A stretch of 64,000 nucleotides of DNA from Halichondria panicea (Eukaryota; Porifera; Demospongiae; Suberitida; Halichondriidae): positions 1,911,501-1,975,500 of the forward strand of contig NC_087387.1 of NCBI RefSeq assembly GCF_963675165.1. Reading direction: 5' to 3'. This document shows positions 12,953-26,300 of this stretch, in pieces. The notes beneath the pieces are model-generated. The model worked only from the letters and a program-made list of their open reading frames with translations. It searched no databases and was not told the DNA's origin. Position 1 is the first letter of the stretch. The number at the start of each line of letters is the position of its first letter. The position numbers and the translations under genes are program-made.

Positions 12953-13125
12953 TGTAGATCTGCTGCTACTGTAGCTCTATCAACAAAAACTTAGGTTGAA
13001 AAGGTCATCCATGTGGTCTGGGGGTGTGTCTGGGATCGATCTTCTCTAAGCTGTACTGTGTAGTGTACTAGTGTATCTCGGTCTATCTAATACTCTAGCA
13101 TAATCTGCTGTGACCAGGAGCTGGA
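12953..13125. promoter_or_regulatory. Divergent intergenic promoter region (lactone oxidase / HIBCH)
   Basis: Only 173 bp separate the start codons of the minus-strand oxidase and the plus-strand HIBCH gene, so both promoters must lie here or overlap the 5' UTRs. No canonical TATA box is evident. A bidirectional promoter is inferred from spacing alone. Confidence 0.5.
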
Positions 13126-15386
13126 ATGTCTGCATCTCTGATGAGGCTGCCACTTGCTGCTGGGAGATTTATGGCCAGGTATGTGCTATTAAAAGTATCA
13201 AACTTGTGGCGATTGATCGAATGATTGATAGTCAAACTTCATAATATGCAGACTTGAACGACTGACAGTACTAAAACAACACTTGACGACCACTCGAATG
13301 GCTTCCACAACAACACCTGAGGTACGTTATATTCGTTCCTCCCACGCCCCACCAGCACCCACTCCCTATACACACACACACAGGACGAGGTAGTGACAAG
13401 CAGTGACGGAAGTGGAGGAGTTAAATATATCCTCCTGAACAGACCGAAAGCACTCAATTCTCTAAACCTAAACATGACCAAAATCATCACCAGAGAAATG
13501 AGAGTAAGTATTTACGCGTAAAGATTGCAAAATAATTATTACCATTCAAACATTATTTTGCTATCTTATTACCATTCAATATGGTGATCAATGAAACCAG
13601 TTGTGTACATGTATTTAATGTCTGTGGTTACCCAGGAAATAGAGGCGGACCCATCCGTTCGTGTGGTGGTGATGGAGGGGGCGGGGGACAAGGCTTTCTG
13701 TGCTGGAGGAGACATTAGAGGTACTCTAAAGTGTGTAAATCTGGGCTGAAGTATCAACCAAGCTAGATCATGTTTTATCATGACGGGGATATTTTCACCT
13801 TAGCTCACTAGGGATTTTCCCACTAAAATACCAATTACAATACAATACAACGAGCTTGTACCAGTACAAGGCCAACCTCAAATAAATAGCGGCCATTTAA
13901 AAAGGCTATGGCTACAATGTATATTTACTTGCATGAACTCTTCTCTTTTTGTGAAGGGTTCTAGTTTTATTTCCTAATTATTATGCAGCTGTGACTGAGG
14001 CTGGTAAAGTGGGAGACAAGTTAGCGCAGGACTTCTTCAGATACGAGTACATTCTCAACCACCTCATTGGTGAGTCACCAGTTTATTAGCTCGACAACAT
14101 GTAGATTGTGCAGGTACGTTTGGAAAACCATTCATCGCTATTCAGGATGGGATCACAATGGGAGGAGTAAGTTACACACATAATTATATTAGCGTTCGAT
14201 CGTAGTACATTCAGCACATTTATTGTCTTAAAAGCTATTGTCTAAAATGTAGAGACGTGCATTAATAAATTGTATGAGGGTGTGTGTGGGGGGATTGTGA
14301 TTATTTACACCACCCCCTCCACACACTCACACCCATCACCGGCGTCCCCTTCACACACTCACAGGGTGTGGGTCTGTCGGTACATGGAGATTTCAGAGTA
14401 GCCACAGAGTACACACTGTTTGCCATGCCAGAGACTTTCATCGGACTGTTCCCAGATGTGGGTGGGTCCCACTTCTTGCCACGCCTCACAGGAAGCCTTG
14501 GAATGTACCTGGCACTAACTGGTATGTGATGGTGTGGACTGTGTAGCAGGCATATTGTAGCTAATGCCGTCAGTGACAACCTGACAAAGTCTTCTTGTAT
14601 TACATGCAGTGTATAATTAGAGACAAATGTGCCCTTTAAACACGTACATTTACATGTAGTATAATTATGTGTGATATCCTAGTACGTATTTTAATTATCA
14701 CCATGGATTCAGGTTACCGACTGAAAGCAAGAGACGTCACGTTGGCAGGTGTGGCAACTCACTTCATTCCAAGGGCACAGGTATGGAATATATTCCCATG
14801 CCACTCTTATGTATGTTAGATTCGCATTCCCATATTCAGATTCCCACACTGAAAGAGCACTTGTCTGAACTATGTTCTAGCAATGGAAAATTGCCATCCT
14901 CTAATCCGATGACGATCATCAAGCAGGAACTGGATTCCCTTCACCAGAAAGTAAGAGCGTCAATTTACATCCATTTTATTTCTTGGTGTACATGCACAAT
15001 TAGTATGCAGACCCAAGGAAACCTGAAGTTAGTGTGATGATAAATAGACGTGGTTATTAGATCGACCTACAGAATATAAGAATAATAAATTATTGTTCTT
15101 TAGTGTGACTGCATGTGGTGTTCTTAGGTCCATTTAGCACTGAATGTGTTTCTTGCAGTTTTCCACTGAACATGCTCAGTCTGAGCTCACCCTGGCCCCC
15201 CACATGGAGACCATCAACAGATGCTTTGACCAGCCGAGCGTGGAGGGGATAGTGGAGGCACTAGAGAACGAGAAGACTGAATGGGCCAAGCAACAACTCA
15301 AGGTGAGTTCAAAGGTCGAGGTTCGTATGTGCAGTACATACAGTTATATATGTTGACACGAATTACAGTGGAGCTATTAATTTCTT

Positions 15387-15428
<42 letters not shown>

Positions 15429-15870
15429 TGCTTCCGGCCTACCTCCATGTATCGTTGCTGTTGACAGACATTGAGTAAAATGGTGAGTCGAATAACAGCA
15501 GTCAAAGCCATTTTACCATTACGCTATTAAAAGTCAGCACAAAATCTCAATTTTCCAGTCCCCTACATCACTAAAGATTGCTCATCGACAGCTGACTTTG
15601 GGCGCTCAACTGTCCTTTGCTGAGTGCTTTAAAATGGAGTATCGTATGAGCCAGGGATGTATGGTACGTCATATGATAGTCACATGCTTAATGAAGTTAT
15701 GGTGACTGTACGTTCAGGCAGGGAAGGACTTCTACGAGGGTGTGAGAGCAGTGCTAGTGGACAGGGACAATAGCCCTCAGTGGACTCCAGCCATTTTGCA
15801 AGACGTGACTGATGAGTTCGTAGATCAATACTTTGCTAGATTACCAGAGGACAAAGAATTGCAACTCTAG
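13126..15870 (+). CDS. HIBCH: 3-hydroxyisobutyryl-CoA hydrolase, copy 1 (13 exons, 404 aa)
   Basis: Exons: 13126-13178, 13252-13321, 13384-13503, 13636-13720, 13989-14069, 14114-14166, 14365-14521, 14713-14780, 14840-14950, 15159-15302, 15468-15482, 15559-15663, 15718-15870. Phases agree throughout (1215 nt). The enzyme hydrolyses 3-hydroxyisobutyryl-CoA in mitochondrial valine breakdown. The crotonase fold is clear: [26 protein letters not shown] and [21 protein letters not shown], with Glu177 and Asp185 at the catalytic positions of human HIBCH. The C-terminal [11 protein letters not shown] and HIBCH-type tail separate it from plain enoyl-CoA hydratases. The first ~40 residues are basic and hydrophobic without acids until Glu20, suggesting a mitochondrial presequence. 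Exon 11 is a 15-nt microexon (TLSKM), conserved in the other copies. A later in-frame ATG in exon 1 could also serve as start. Confidence 0.92.
15389..15426. repeat. (AC)n microsatellite in HIBCH intron 10
   Basis: Uninterrupted CA dinucleotide run. The third HIBCH copy carries a shorter CA run in the same intron (near 53640-53660), so the tract predates the duplication. Confidence 0.9.
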
Positions 15871-17630
15871 CATCATTTTCGATGATTGCAAATAAGTTAT
15901 TGTGTGTATGATGATATAATTATATCTCTGTTGCTTTAGCAGAGTTTATTTCAGGTAGGGGCGGAGGGGAAATTTCATCCCCCCCCCTTGGATGAGCAAT
16001 AATGTTACCAATGTCCAAGTAGGTGATCGCAGGATAGCTCCGCAAGTCTAAGCTATAATGTATAATTACAATCAATTGTATTCATGTATATATATAGTAG
16101 CTATAGCTTCACGTCTGGTTGAGCTATCAGCTAGAGTTATAGTCCTGAGCTGCAGACCAGCCCCGTGCATTCCTCTTTTTAGGAAGTGAACAATACTTGA
16201 CGTCCTCCCCCCTGTAGCTGCACAAAATTTTGTTGCCATTAATTGCTTCATTGCATGGGGAAAAGCGAAGCAAGTCTCTATTCTTGTATACCTATATATA
16301 CTAGTAGCCTATAGTATACTCAGCAGTGCAATTTTTTCTTTTCTGTATGATTGCATGTAGTAAGTATCGTAATTTAATTAATGGAACGATAATTATGTCA
16401 AAGGTTCTCTCACTATATAGGCTCTCTAGCTAGACTAGCTCTCTCCTAGCCTCGATTCCAGGCCAATTAAAAATACGTATTTTAATGCGGCCAGCCGCCG
16501 CCTAGAATCGAGGCTTTAATTAATTGTTTATTGTTTTGAGTCATGATTATGTGTTAACATTTGCCAAGTACTGTACGTGGCCACTTCGCCTCAGAATTGT
16601 CTTCCAGTGAAATACTGGACATAGGGAAGTATATATAAGGGATATATTTAGGAGGAGCTCATCTGTCTTTTTATTGTATATTTTTAGCTCATAAGCCTTT
16701 TGAAGGAAACCTTGATTGAAGGCAGTAGCCTAAACTTCTTCATGCAGGACACCAGGCAGGACAATAAAAGAGCTTTACTGTAGCGCATAGGCTATGCGGT
16801 AAAGCTCAAGTGACGCATTGGAAATCGCCACATTGTGCATGACGCATAGGAAAAATTAGCGCATAGCGCGACCTTCAAGGTCACTGTATATACTTATACG
16901 GTTTTCATTGTTCAGTCAAAAGGTCATTTGCTGTTTTTTACATAGATATATACTTGTACCATGATGTGCTCTGACACTATAAGGAATATCCATTGAAACT
17001 CTCAGGATACTCCAAGGTACAAATCCCATGTACCCTGCTAGGGTGTACATTCATCGGTATACTCTAGGGTACATGGCTGTGGTCAGCCTGAAGCGCTCCC
17101 TCCATCCTTAAAAGGACCCTCTCTTTTAAAGAACACTACCGTGACAAAAAAATATGCGGTGTCTGAAGTTGTAAATGTGGTTTGTAAAGTGCAAGCATAC
17201 GCACACAAAACGTATACACAGTGCAATGCTTGTGCCCTCGGGGAATACATAGAACGGCCCCCCGGCCCTAAAATGCTAGCGATTTAGGGTGTTATAGGGG
17301 CCTAGGGGGGCCCTATAGATAGAAGTCAACAGTAATTAGGAGGTTGAGGAGAATCGGAATAATATTTAGTTGCAAACGTGTTTCTGGTCAGCTCACGCGT
17401 ACGTTTTGATAAGTTTCTGACCAGAAACACGTTTGTAACTATAACACTGGCCTTATAATTATAACTAGCCTATAATTTGTGCTGCTTGCATGGTCACTGA
17501 GGATAACAGTATAGCCACTATAGGGCAGCCATCAGTATAATTATGTCCAAAATACCAGCATGAAATAGCCATTGTGTACACAGCACATACATGCATTCAT
17601 GCTGAGCATAAGACCCCCGGGATTGGCTTA
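15871..17630. other. Intergenic 3' flank of HIBCH copy 1
   Basis: No gene is seen. The first ~500 bp (to about 16380) is closely similar to the flank of the decayed HIBCH copy at 46976-48130, but not to the flank of copy 3. A degraded hairpin element lies at 16447-16514, and around 16770-16870 there is a cluster of GCGCATAG/GACGCAT phrases. Confidence 0.6.
16447..16514. mobile_element. Hairpin element of the TAGCCTCGA family (degraded)
   Basis: Left end TAGCCTCGATTCCAGGCC and right end CCTAGAATCGAGGCT are inverted repeats. The last base of the right end has changed and no target duplication is apparent, so this is an older copy than those at 19717 and 41689. Confidence 0.65.
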
Positions 17631-18580
17631 GTTCACTCGATGCCAGGAACGGAAGTTATTTAACACAACACACCCCGCGAATTCTTCACATAAGCTTCAG
17701 GGCACAACATTCATGAAAGAGTATAGTGAATGATGCTGAAAGCCTCCTAGAGCTGTACTCTACAGCTTTAGAAGGCTTTCAGCTAAATATACTACTATAT
17801 GAGTACATTGGTACCAGGACTCCAGTGAGCAAGCTATAGAAACCGGTGCAGGCGGATGAAGAAATCACCCATTGTTACCAAAATAACCTTCAATTGAAAT
17901 TATTATTGCAAATAATTTGTAGGTAACCATTCAGGACAACTAAATAATGTTCGATAGCATCCCATTATTGCTTCGAGCATTCGAAAGCAGCACTGCCATG
18001 TCAGTAGTTTGGTCAGCATGCATGCAGTACTTCATTTCAACACAAGATACACGCGTACACGCAAAGTGGGCTGTCCAGCACACATTCATGTATAATTATG
18101 AGTTGATACTTGCCATCATTTGCTGTTTCATGCAGCAACCATTAATTCACTCGGATCTAAAAAACCAAGGCAACAAAATTGAAGTATTCTTAACAGAGAA
18201 GTGGAGACAACAAAATGTAGTAACATACAATACTGTCGGAGACATGATAAGGCACTAAGATAGGTATATGTCGTCACTTTTCAAACATAATACTTGGTAC
18301 ATGCATTCTTTATACATTTTGTAGGCTAAGGAAAAATTACTGGAATAAAACGCTCCATCTAGTCTCATCCACAAAGCAGATTTGTTTCACTATACACGTT
18401 TAAATTAAATGTATGAACGTACATGCATGTAACGAATGCTCTGAAAGTAAAAGAAGATTGTGGTTTGTGTCAAACATGCGAAGACATGCAGTATTATACG
18501 CAAGAAACAAAGCTGTCAACATAATTATAGAAACTGTGTTTAAACAGTTAATACGCAACTTAATCATTGATACTCACCGG

Positions 18581-18969
18581 TAGGCCTGTGCCAAATATTC
18601 AAATTTTTTTACCTATTATTCAAATTATTTATTCACATTTGATCAGCCTATTTCAACTTCATCACCCTATTATTAATTGATGTCACCTATTATTCACATA
18701 CATCGCAGCGAAATTAAAATATATAGCACCAAAAAATCAATTTCAGCAACGAAATAACAAACTTTAGCACAAAAATGTGGTCATTAATTGGACTAACATC
18801 ATAAAAATTAGGTTTACTGCCGTGTAAAATGTGGGCGTGTTCTGAGCTACTGCGCATGTGCAACTCAATGAATATCATTAAACTGTTTTCACAGTGCCAT
18901 TATTTAAATTGGAAAAAGACTGCCTATTATTCAAAAAATTATTCCGGAATATTTGGCACAGGCCTACAG
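18581..18969. mobile_element. Nested element in the loop of the foldback
   Basis: Ends TAGGCCTGTGCCAAATATTC and its complement GAATATTTGGCACAGGCCTA are inverted. TCACCGG at 18574-18580 and 18970-18976 may be a 7-bp target duplication. The interior is AT-rich with no ORF. Confidence 0.65.
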
Positions 18970-19716
18970 TCACCGGCACCATGCAGGCATCTTGAACCAA
19001 GACAATCTTCTCAGAGTATTCGTTGTACCTCTTTCTCCTTTTTTCTCCCTGCATGTTTGTCATAAATACCTCATGCATTTACATGCAAGTACGTTCATAC
19101 ATTAAAGCGTGTATAGTGAAACAAAGAATTTACTGCTTTGTGCATGGCTGAGATTAGATGGACTCAGAAGTGTTTTCTTCCAGTAATTTCTCCTTAGCCT
19201 ACACATGTATAAGGAAATATAATAATTATTATGGTACCAATAATTATGTTTGAAAAGTGACGACATACCTGCCTTAGTGCCTTTATCCATGATAATCTCT
19301 CAAACATTATGTTACTACATTTTGTTGTCTCAACTTTCTTTCCCGTTAAGAGTGCTTGCTTTAGAGCTGATAACTTTGCTGCCTTTATTTCTTTTTTGTT
19401 TAGATCTGAGTGAATGGCTGCTGGGTTCAATGGAAACACCAAATGATGGGAAGTACCTTGGAGACGTGTTTGACTATAGATGTTGAAGTTTGTCCCAGTA
19501 CTGCTGACCAAACTTAGTCTATACTGCTTTTGAATGCTTAAAACAATAAATCAGTGGGATGCCATCGAATGAAGGATTCCAAAACACCGTTAACTATACA
19601 TGTTATTTTAACTTAGTGACTTTGGTAACAATGGGAGTCTGTTCATCGTCCATGCACCTGCACCTTGCTCACTGAAGTCCTGCATGGTACCAATGTACTC
19701 GTAGTACAGTAGAGCT

Positions 19717-19793
19717 TAGCCTCGATCCCAGGCCGAGTTTTCGCTTTCGCCTAACCGTTATAAAAGCGAAAACTCGGCCTGGGATCGAGGCTA
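19717..19793. mobile_element. TAGCCTCGA hairpin element, 77 bp, 9-bp target duplication
   Basis: Near-perfect palindrome: TAGCCTCGATCCCAGGCCGA at the left, TCGGCCTGGGATCGAGGCTA at the right. It is flanked on both sides by AGTAGAGCT (19708-19716 and 19794-19802), a clean 9-bp duplication. It interrupts the right arm of the 17631-19964 foldback and so is younger than it. Confidence 0.88.
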
Positions 19794-19980
19794 AGTAGAG
19801 CTGTGCAGTTCTATCTAGGAGGCATTCAACATCATCCACTACTCCTCCATAATTATGTTGACCTATTCATTGTTGTGCCCAGTGCCCAGTTTGCCTTCCT
19901 ACTGCTGAAGAATTCGCGGGGGTGTGTTATTTAAATTTAACTTCCGTTCCTGGCATTGAGCAACAACTCTTTTTCCAGAT

Positions 19981-20182
19981 TAGCCCTTGATTCAAGGCCT
20001 ATAATCGGCCTGGAATCGAGGCTAGCAGTAATGGTGCTAGTCTCGTCCCAGGCCGAGGTTTCGCTTTTATAACGGTTAGCTGGTTCACCTAACCGTTATA
20101 AAAGTCAAAACTCGGCCTGGGATCGAGGCTAGGCTTAGCCTCTACTCAAGGCCGCTTTAGAAGCGGACTTGAGTCGAGGCTA
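19981..20182. mobile_element. Cluster of three TAGCCTCGA-type hairpins
   Basis: Three consecutive hairpins at 19981-20024, 20038-20131 and 20136-20182 all end in variants of TAGCCTCGA/TCGAGGCTA and contain CCAGGCCG or CAAGGCCG arms. Target duplications are not clear, perhaps because copies inserted beside or into each other. They lie just upstream of the ankyrin-GTPase gene. Confidence 0.75.
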
Positions 20183-20370
20183 GGCTAGGCTATAATGTTG
20201 CATGCATGCACATTTTCCGTATACAAGTGCGCTTCCAGCTTATCAGCACCCGCGGTACTTTCAGTGTGGAAGTATTAAAGTCAGGGCTTAAACATTGTCA
20301 TTGTCTTTGGGTGTGGTAGGCTAGTAGCTTGTTTGAGTGAGGCTAAATACTTTGCTTTGTGCTGTCTTCC

Positions 20371-23300
20371 ATGGACACAGACACCAGTCAACAAGACTCT
20401 GAGCTAGAGTAAGAAAATTACATAATATGTGTTGTCACTGTATAGTATAATTACATATCAAGTAATTCTCTGTATGACTGACCCCCCCCCCCCCCCCCCC
20501 AACCATCTATTTTGCACAGTGCTCAAAAGAAGCTAGCCAAGGACTTATGGAAAGCTGTACACAATCGTAATGTCATCAAAGTGGTGTCCCTGTTGGAACA
20601 GGGGGCAGACCCGAACCACCAGCTCTACTGGAGTAAGGAGTGGTATACAGATCCTCCATTACACAAAGCTTGCTTGAGGGGCCACCTTGAGATTATGAAG
20701 ACACTGGTTACCCATGGAGCTCGCACTGATAAAGGTGATGGGACGGACAACATGACTCCACTTCACTATGCATGCATGGGAGGTTACAAAGAGATGGTGA
20801 AGTATTTGACTAAGGAGGTCGAATGTAGCACTGGTAAGTAGTCATTATATTTGCATGATTGTATAATTTTGTTCACAATATACTATATAAAATGGCCTCC
20901 TATATATATACCGTTTTTCTTTGATACCGTTGATTGAATAGACCCAGTCCTGTTAAATATTCCTTGTATAACTATTGTATTTGACTGTCTGTAATGTATA
21001 CATGTAGATGTGAGGGATTATGAGGGACAGTCACCACTGGACAGAGCTCTGGAACATCTGTATAATGATAACTGTGTGGATGTTGCCCTCTATCTGATGA
21101 GCCGTGGCTGTGGTTGTGATGAGGATAAGGCCAAGTTACTGTGTGGAGTATGTCGGAGTGGTAAGCTGGATGTGGTGAAGGAACTGGTTGAGCAACACCA
21201 AGTTGACCCCAAAAGTGAGTGTTGACTATGCAGGGTTCTGCCCACAGTGGTCAGTAGTGGTTGGCACCGACCACTGCAGTTCTATAAACGACCACCACTT
21301 ATACCTCTCTGCGACCACTATATAGATCTAGTAACTCTATACAGCTAAGCTAGCTAGCTAAAAGTCTGTTTGCGGAAGTTATGTGGTAAATTATGGCTTC
21401 ATTTATGCTTTATGTGGTGGACAAGTATGCCTGGGACTTCTAATGCTAACTTTTAGCTGGATAGAAGCGCTTTTTAACAAGGAATCCAATGGTATATATA
21501 TGAATTTCAGCAAAGTTATAACAACTTAATGAAGGTCACACTCTCACACAAATAGACTTTAGCTACAGTTGTAGCTGTTCTGAGCATGCCATTAGTCTGC
21601 AGTAGTACTGCATGGCTTACTCAGCAATATAACAAGTTAGTAAATAGGGCTCATGTAAAGTGTATCTAGAAAGTGAAAGCACTAAGAGAATGCAGTGATA
21701 TCATTGTAATGATATTATACAGTGTAATCACCGTAATGGGTGTAATCATATATTCTGAACTATTATTTTTAGACTATATATAGTGCTATACATCCAAAGA
21801 CTTAGAGATAGACAGTAGTCCTACTTCTAAGAGGAGATGCCAAGAAACTGATTCCAGTGCTAGTGCTAGTGCTAGTGATGATAATGCAGTTTAACTAAGA
21901 GTTATACTGCTGATGAGTTCGAGTCAAGCCACTCCACAGCAAGTGAGAGAGGAGGAAAGCAGGCCACACGATTTGCAAATGACTGGCTTTTGGGCTTCAA
22001 AAAAGAAGAGAAGACTAACAATCTAGACTAACAATCTATTTTTAGTGATTCAATGTTAACTGATTTTAGCATGTTTTAAATAATATCAGTACTAAAATGT
22101 TCTGGTGTAATTTGTCTCTAGAATTGCTGAAATTTAATGTAGCGTAAATAAACACTCACATTTTTCCCTATTATGGTCAAGCCACCACTCAACTCATCCT
22201 GGGCAGAACCTTGCTGTTTTTAAATGGCCTCTTTAATATAATGTGTTCACTAATGCTGCGGATCCCATTCAGTAAGCCAATTATAAAAACCGATCATTGC
22301 GATTTTTATATAGTCACTTGTGTGACATCAGCGAGAACACACAAGGTATATCTTTGGTACTTAATGTGTCAATGCAACAAAGTCCTGTTCAATTAAATAT
22401 AACTATTGCGTTTTACTGTCTGTAATGCAGGGGACATATAATATTATAGCTTTATTGTTTCCTATACTTGCCCAGAAACCCCCTTGCTTGCTCCAAAAAT
22501 TGGTGGAGCTAATCATGTGTGCATGCATGCGCATTGGAGACTATAGCTATATATACATGTATAATTATATTATACATTAAACATTTTTATGGCACTACTG
22601 CACCCTTTTTCCTTTCTAGCTATATACGCCCCTGTGTTATTACAGATGTGAAGGGTGATAAGGGACAGTCACCACTGGACATAGCTCTGGGACCTCTGTA
22701 TAGTAATGAACGGTGTGTGGATGTTGCCCTCTACCTGATGAGCCGCGGCTGTGGTGGTGATGATGACAAAGCCAAGTTAATGTGTGGAGCATGTCAGACA
22801 GGAAAGCTGGGTGTGGTGAAGGAACTAGTTGAACAACACAAAGTTGACCCCAAGAGTGAGTATAAAATCCCAATAAAAACATTTGCAACAGTTGCTGGGA
22901 TTGGCCGGGGGAAACACCAAAAGCGTGGAAACAAGAAATCCGCGAGAGCATAACTATAACGTTATTTACAATACTAACACGTATAGTTTTCGCGAAAGTT
23001 TGATTTTTTCGCTGTGCTTTTTTCAACGCTATTTGGTGGCAATCCTAGCAATTTTCCACATTGCTGGTAGGATTTTTGGGGGACAATTTTTCATGGACAT
23101 AATGTACATTTGTGCAAACTAGTGAAATGTTGAGTGTTTGAGTGTTGATAAATCTTGTGCTAGATACAGTATGAAGGGAAACGATAAATATTGTTTCTCC
23201 CTTGATATAGTGTTGAGCACAGGAACACATGTTACATGGTAGTGATTATGTGGTGGATTTTCAAGTCTGTAATTATGCCTCGGTGCGCATGCGCAAACGA

Positions 23301-26300
23301 GGTATACGATAGTGTGTGTGTCTGTCTGTGTGTCTGTCTGTCTGTGTAGACTGCTACAGCTGCTCAAGGATCAATCAAGTGCAAGTATAAGAGTTTCTAT
23401 AGGCTTCCAGTCAGCTTTCTTGTGGATTGGCAAAATAATGCTTCGTTCTTGAGTTATGCCTAGTTTTGCTTACTTGGAATGCCATTGCAGCCTTTTCAGA
23501 AGAGTGCGTAGCAAAACTTGTTTACCGAGTGTTGTTATACTCTACTTAGTATAGTTAGCTCTGCACTAGAACGCAAGCTACTGGTAGCTGCAAGAGTGAA
23601 AAGAGAGCTGCAAGGCTCTGCTGATGCAGCCATTCATTTTACTTGGACTTTTGGCATCAATCGTTTTTATTAACAATCATGGTCGATCATTACCCACTCT
23701 TTGAGTTTCCTTGTGATTCTGGATTCTGCCTGCATACAGCAAAATTAACCATGATAATTATATTATCACTGTGTGTATAAAAGCTGTATTAGTAGCTTTA
23801 TGTTATGTAGCTTTGGCACCTCCACCGAGGCATCAGCACCCGCGGTGCACACTGAATATGTATTGCTCACTGTGGTCAGACATCAAAGGATTGCACTACT
23901 ATTGTAAATACATGTATACCATATAGCTGGTAATTTTTGTGGGTAAAATATTCGTGGTTAGAGCCTCAACCACGAAAACCACAAATATTTGACCCATGAA
24001 AATTAGGCATATGGTGATATCCATCTGGAAGGACTCTCTGGGCATGCTGTTACCTTGTCTGATCATGCTATATAAGAGAATGTGAGACATGGCTGGGGTC
24101 TTTTTATTCCACTGAGTTTCTGGTCAATATGAATGTTGTAAAATGTCAAATTATGAATGATGTAAAACTGTAAAATGAACTGTAACATAATAGTATGATA
24201 TAGATCCAGTTAGGGTTGCTTGCTTGCTCACTTTCTAGCCAGCTTATGATCGAGTCAGCTCTCATCACAGGGACATCCGGTTACTGGGTGGGGTTCGAAA
24301 TGACTGCATTATAGCGCATTCTCAAATATAAGCGTATAGAGCTTTGCTATTGACCCCTTGAGCGTATGTGTGCTAATAATCCTGGGTCTACAGTATACCT
24401 AGTCTATACACCTATATAGGTACTATCAGCTTAGTGCTCTGCTCAGGTGTATTAAGGCACGTCCAGAATCAAGAACAGCCAACGTCACATATATCAAAAA
24501 GTATTCAATATTAAACATAGTAATTGCACATTTTGTTTTGTCATAATAATTTAAGTTTCCTTAATGAAAAAAAAGATCATGTGACTATCATGTGACCAAT
24601 TAACATGAAATTTCCTTGTAAAACTAAATTATAAAAAAACCATTTGTTCCAGCTTAGTTAGATCCTATCTTTTCTTGGAATCCTGATGTACATATCATAT
24701 ACTGATGAAATCCTGTTGCGCAAAAGCAGATTCATAGGTAATCATGGTCTACACAAACAACATGCTAAGATTTACCTGAATTGTCCCCGAGATCTCCTCC
24801 TAACATTCTTGTTTGGTTGCACTCTGTCTTGCGCAGCAGGAAACAAGTTCTCTACTATCTAATAGTCTTAGTTAAGGCCTTTAATAACTACTAGGTAGCT
24901 TACAACAAATAGTTTTTCAGGGTTTTACACGATCAACTAGCTACGGTCAACTTCAGAAAGCTAAGTACAGTGTCATGTGACCGAAGCTCCAACCCCACTA
25001 GTAATTGCAGATGTTTTCCACCCACGCACGTGATAAACATTCCAATGCGATGACACTTGTGTATGAATATCATTATAACAAAATTCCTTGTAATTTTAAT
25101 TTGGACAGTCCTTAATGCCCCTGAGTGAGCCGCTGTCCTCGAGAACAATTAAGCGTTTGAAAATAGCATGTGTTCGATAATCTGTGGTTTACTCTAGCTT
25201 TTGGTAGCTGCAAGAGAGCTGCAAGGCTCTGCTGATGCCGCCGTTAATTTCAGACTTGGACTTTTGGCATCGATCGTTTTTAACAACAATCATGGTCGAT
25301 CATTACTCACTCTTTGAGTTTCCCTATGTGATTCTGGATTCTGCCTACATAAAAATGTTTATGGGATAAAACTTATTGTTAGCTTTGACACCTCCTGGCT
25401 CCACCGAGGCATATCAGCCCCCGTGGTGCTTTCATTATGCCTCGGTGTGCATGCGCAAGCGAGGTATATGGTATAGTGTGTTTGTGTGTGTGTCTGTGTG
25501 CTCAGGATCAATCAGGATCAATGAAGTACGCATTTCTCTAGGCTTCTATAGTCATGTTTTCTTGGATTTTAATCAGTGGTGGATTTGCCAAATAATGCTT
25601 CGTTTTCTCGAGTTATGCCTAGTTTTGCTTACTTGGAATGTTATTGCAGCCTTTTCAGACTTGTCTGTCTATTCTTAGTAGTTAGCTCTGCACTAGAACG
25701 CTAGCTATTGGTAGCTGCAATAGTGAAAAGAGAGCTGCAAGGCTCTACTGTACTGATGCAGGCAGCAATTTATTTTAGCTTTCAGACTTTGTATACTTTT
25801 GGCAGCATCAATCATGGTGGATCATATCCCAGTTGAAAATTATGATATCTGTGTGTATTAGCAATAGCTAGTAGCTTTATGTTATGTAGCATTGATCGTA
25901 GCGATATACCGTTATACATAGCGTGTATATTTCGAGGGTATAATTAAATGTTTGTGGTTTTCGCTGATTAAGCATGTACCACAAACATTTATACCCAGAA
26001 AAAGGGAGACTAATTGAGCATAATCAGCCAAGGCCTATAGCAACCACTCTGATGCAGGAAGGACAATAACTTGGAAGATAGAGTAGCTGAGGTCGTTCTG
26101 TTCGCGCAGAGGAGGTATACTAGACATCACGCATCACGCATTACCTGCACTTCAGTAAACAATCTACATTTAACCGCAAAGATTTAGTTGGCATGAAAAG
26201 TGCAGACTTTCAAGGAGCCAAAACAGCAGCGATCCCAAGGTTATTTCTCTGAAATTTAGCTATCATGTAGTTAAAGGATGGTACTAACTATGGACCGGAT

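Larger units (their letters stand above)
17631..19964. mobile_element. Large foldback element (2.3 kb) with ~0.8-kb inverted arms
   Basis: Left arm (about 17631-18430) and right arm (about 19085-19964) are reverse complements over many blocks, for example GCCAGGAACGGAAGTTA / TAACTTCCGTTCCTGGC, CATTGTTACCAAA / TTTGGTAACAATG, and GTCGTCACTTTTCAAACATA / its complement near 19245. The arms have diverged by small indels. Open frames at 17947-18258 (+) and 19194-19511 (-) sit in arm sequence and show no protein family. No transposase is visible, so the element is non-autonomous. Confidence 0.8.

Noticed and set aside
13126-15870. Annotation as a generic enoyl-CoA hydratase
   Set aside because: The length, the [15 protein letters not shown] motif and the C-terminal extension are those of HIBCH.
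17947-19511. Open frames of about 100 residues on both strands (17947-18258 +, 19194-19511 -)
   Set aside because: They lie in the mirrored arms of the 2.3-kb foldback and show no domain or exon structure.
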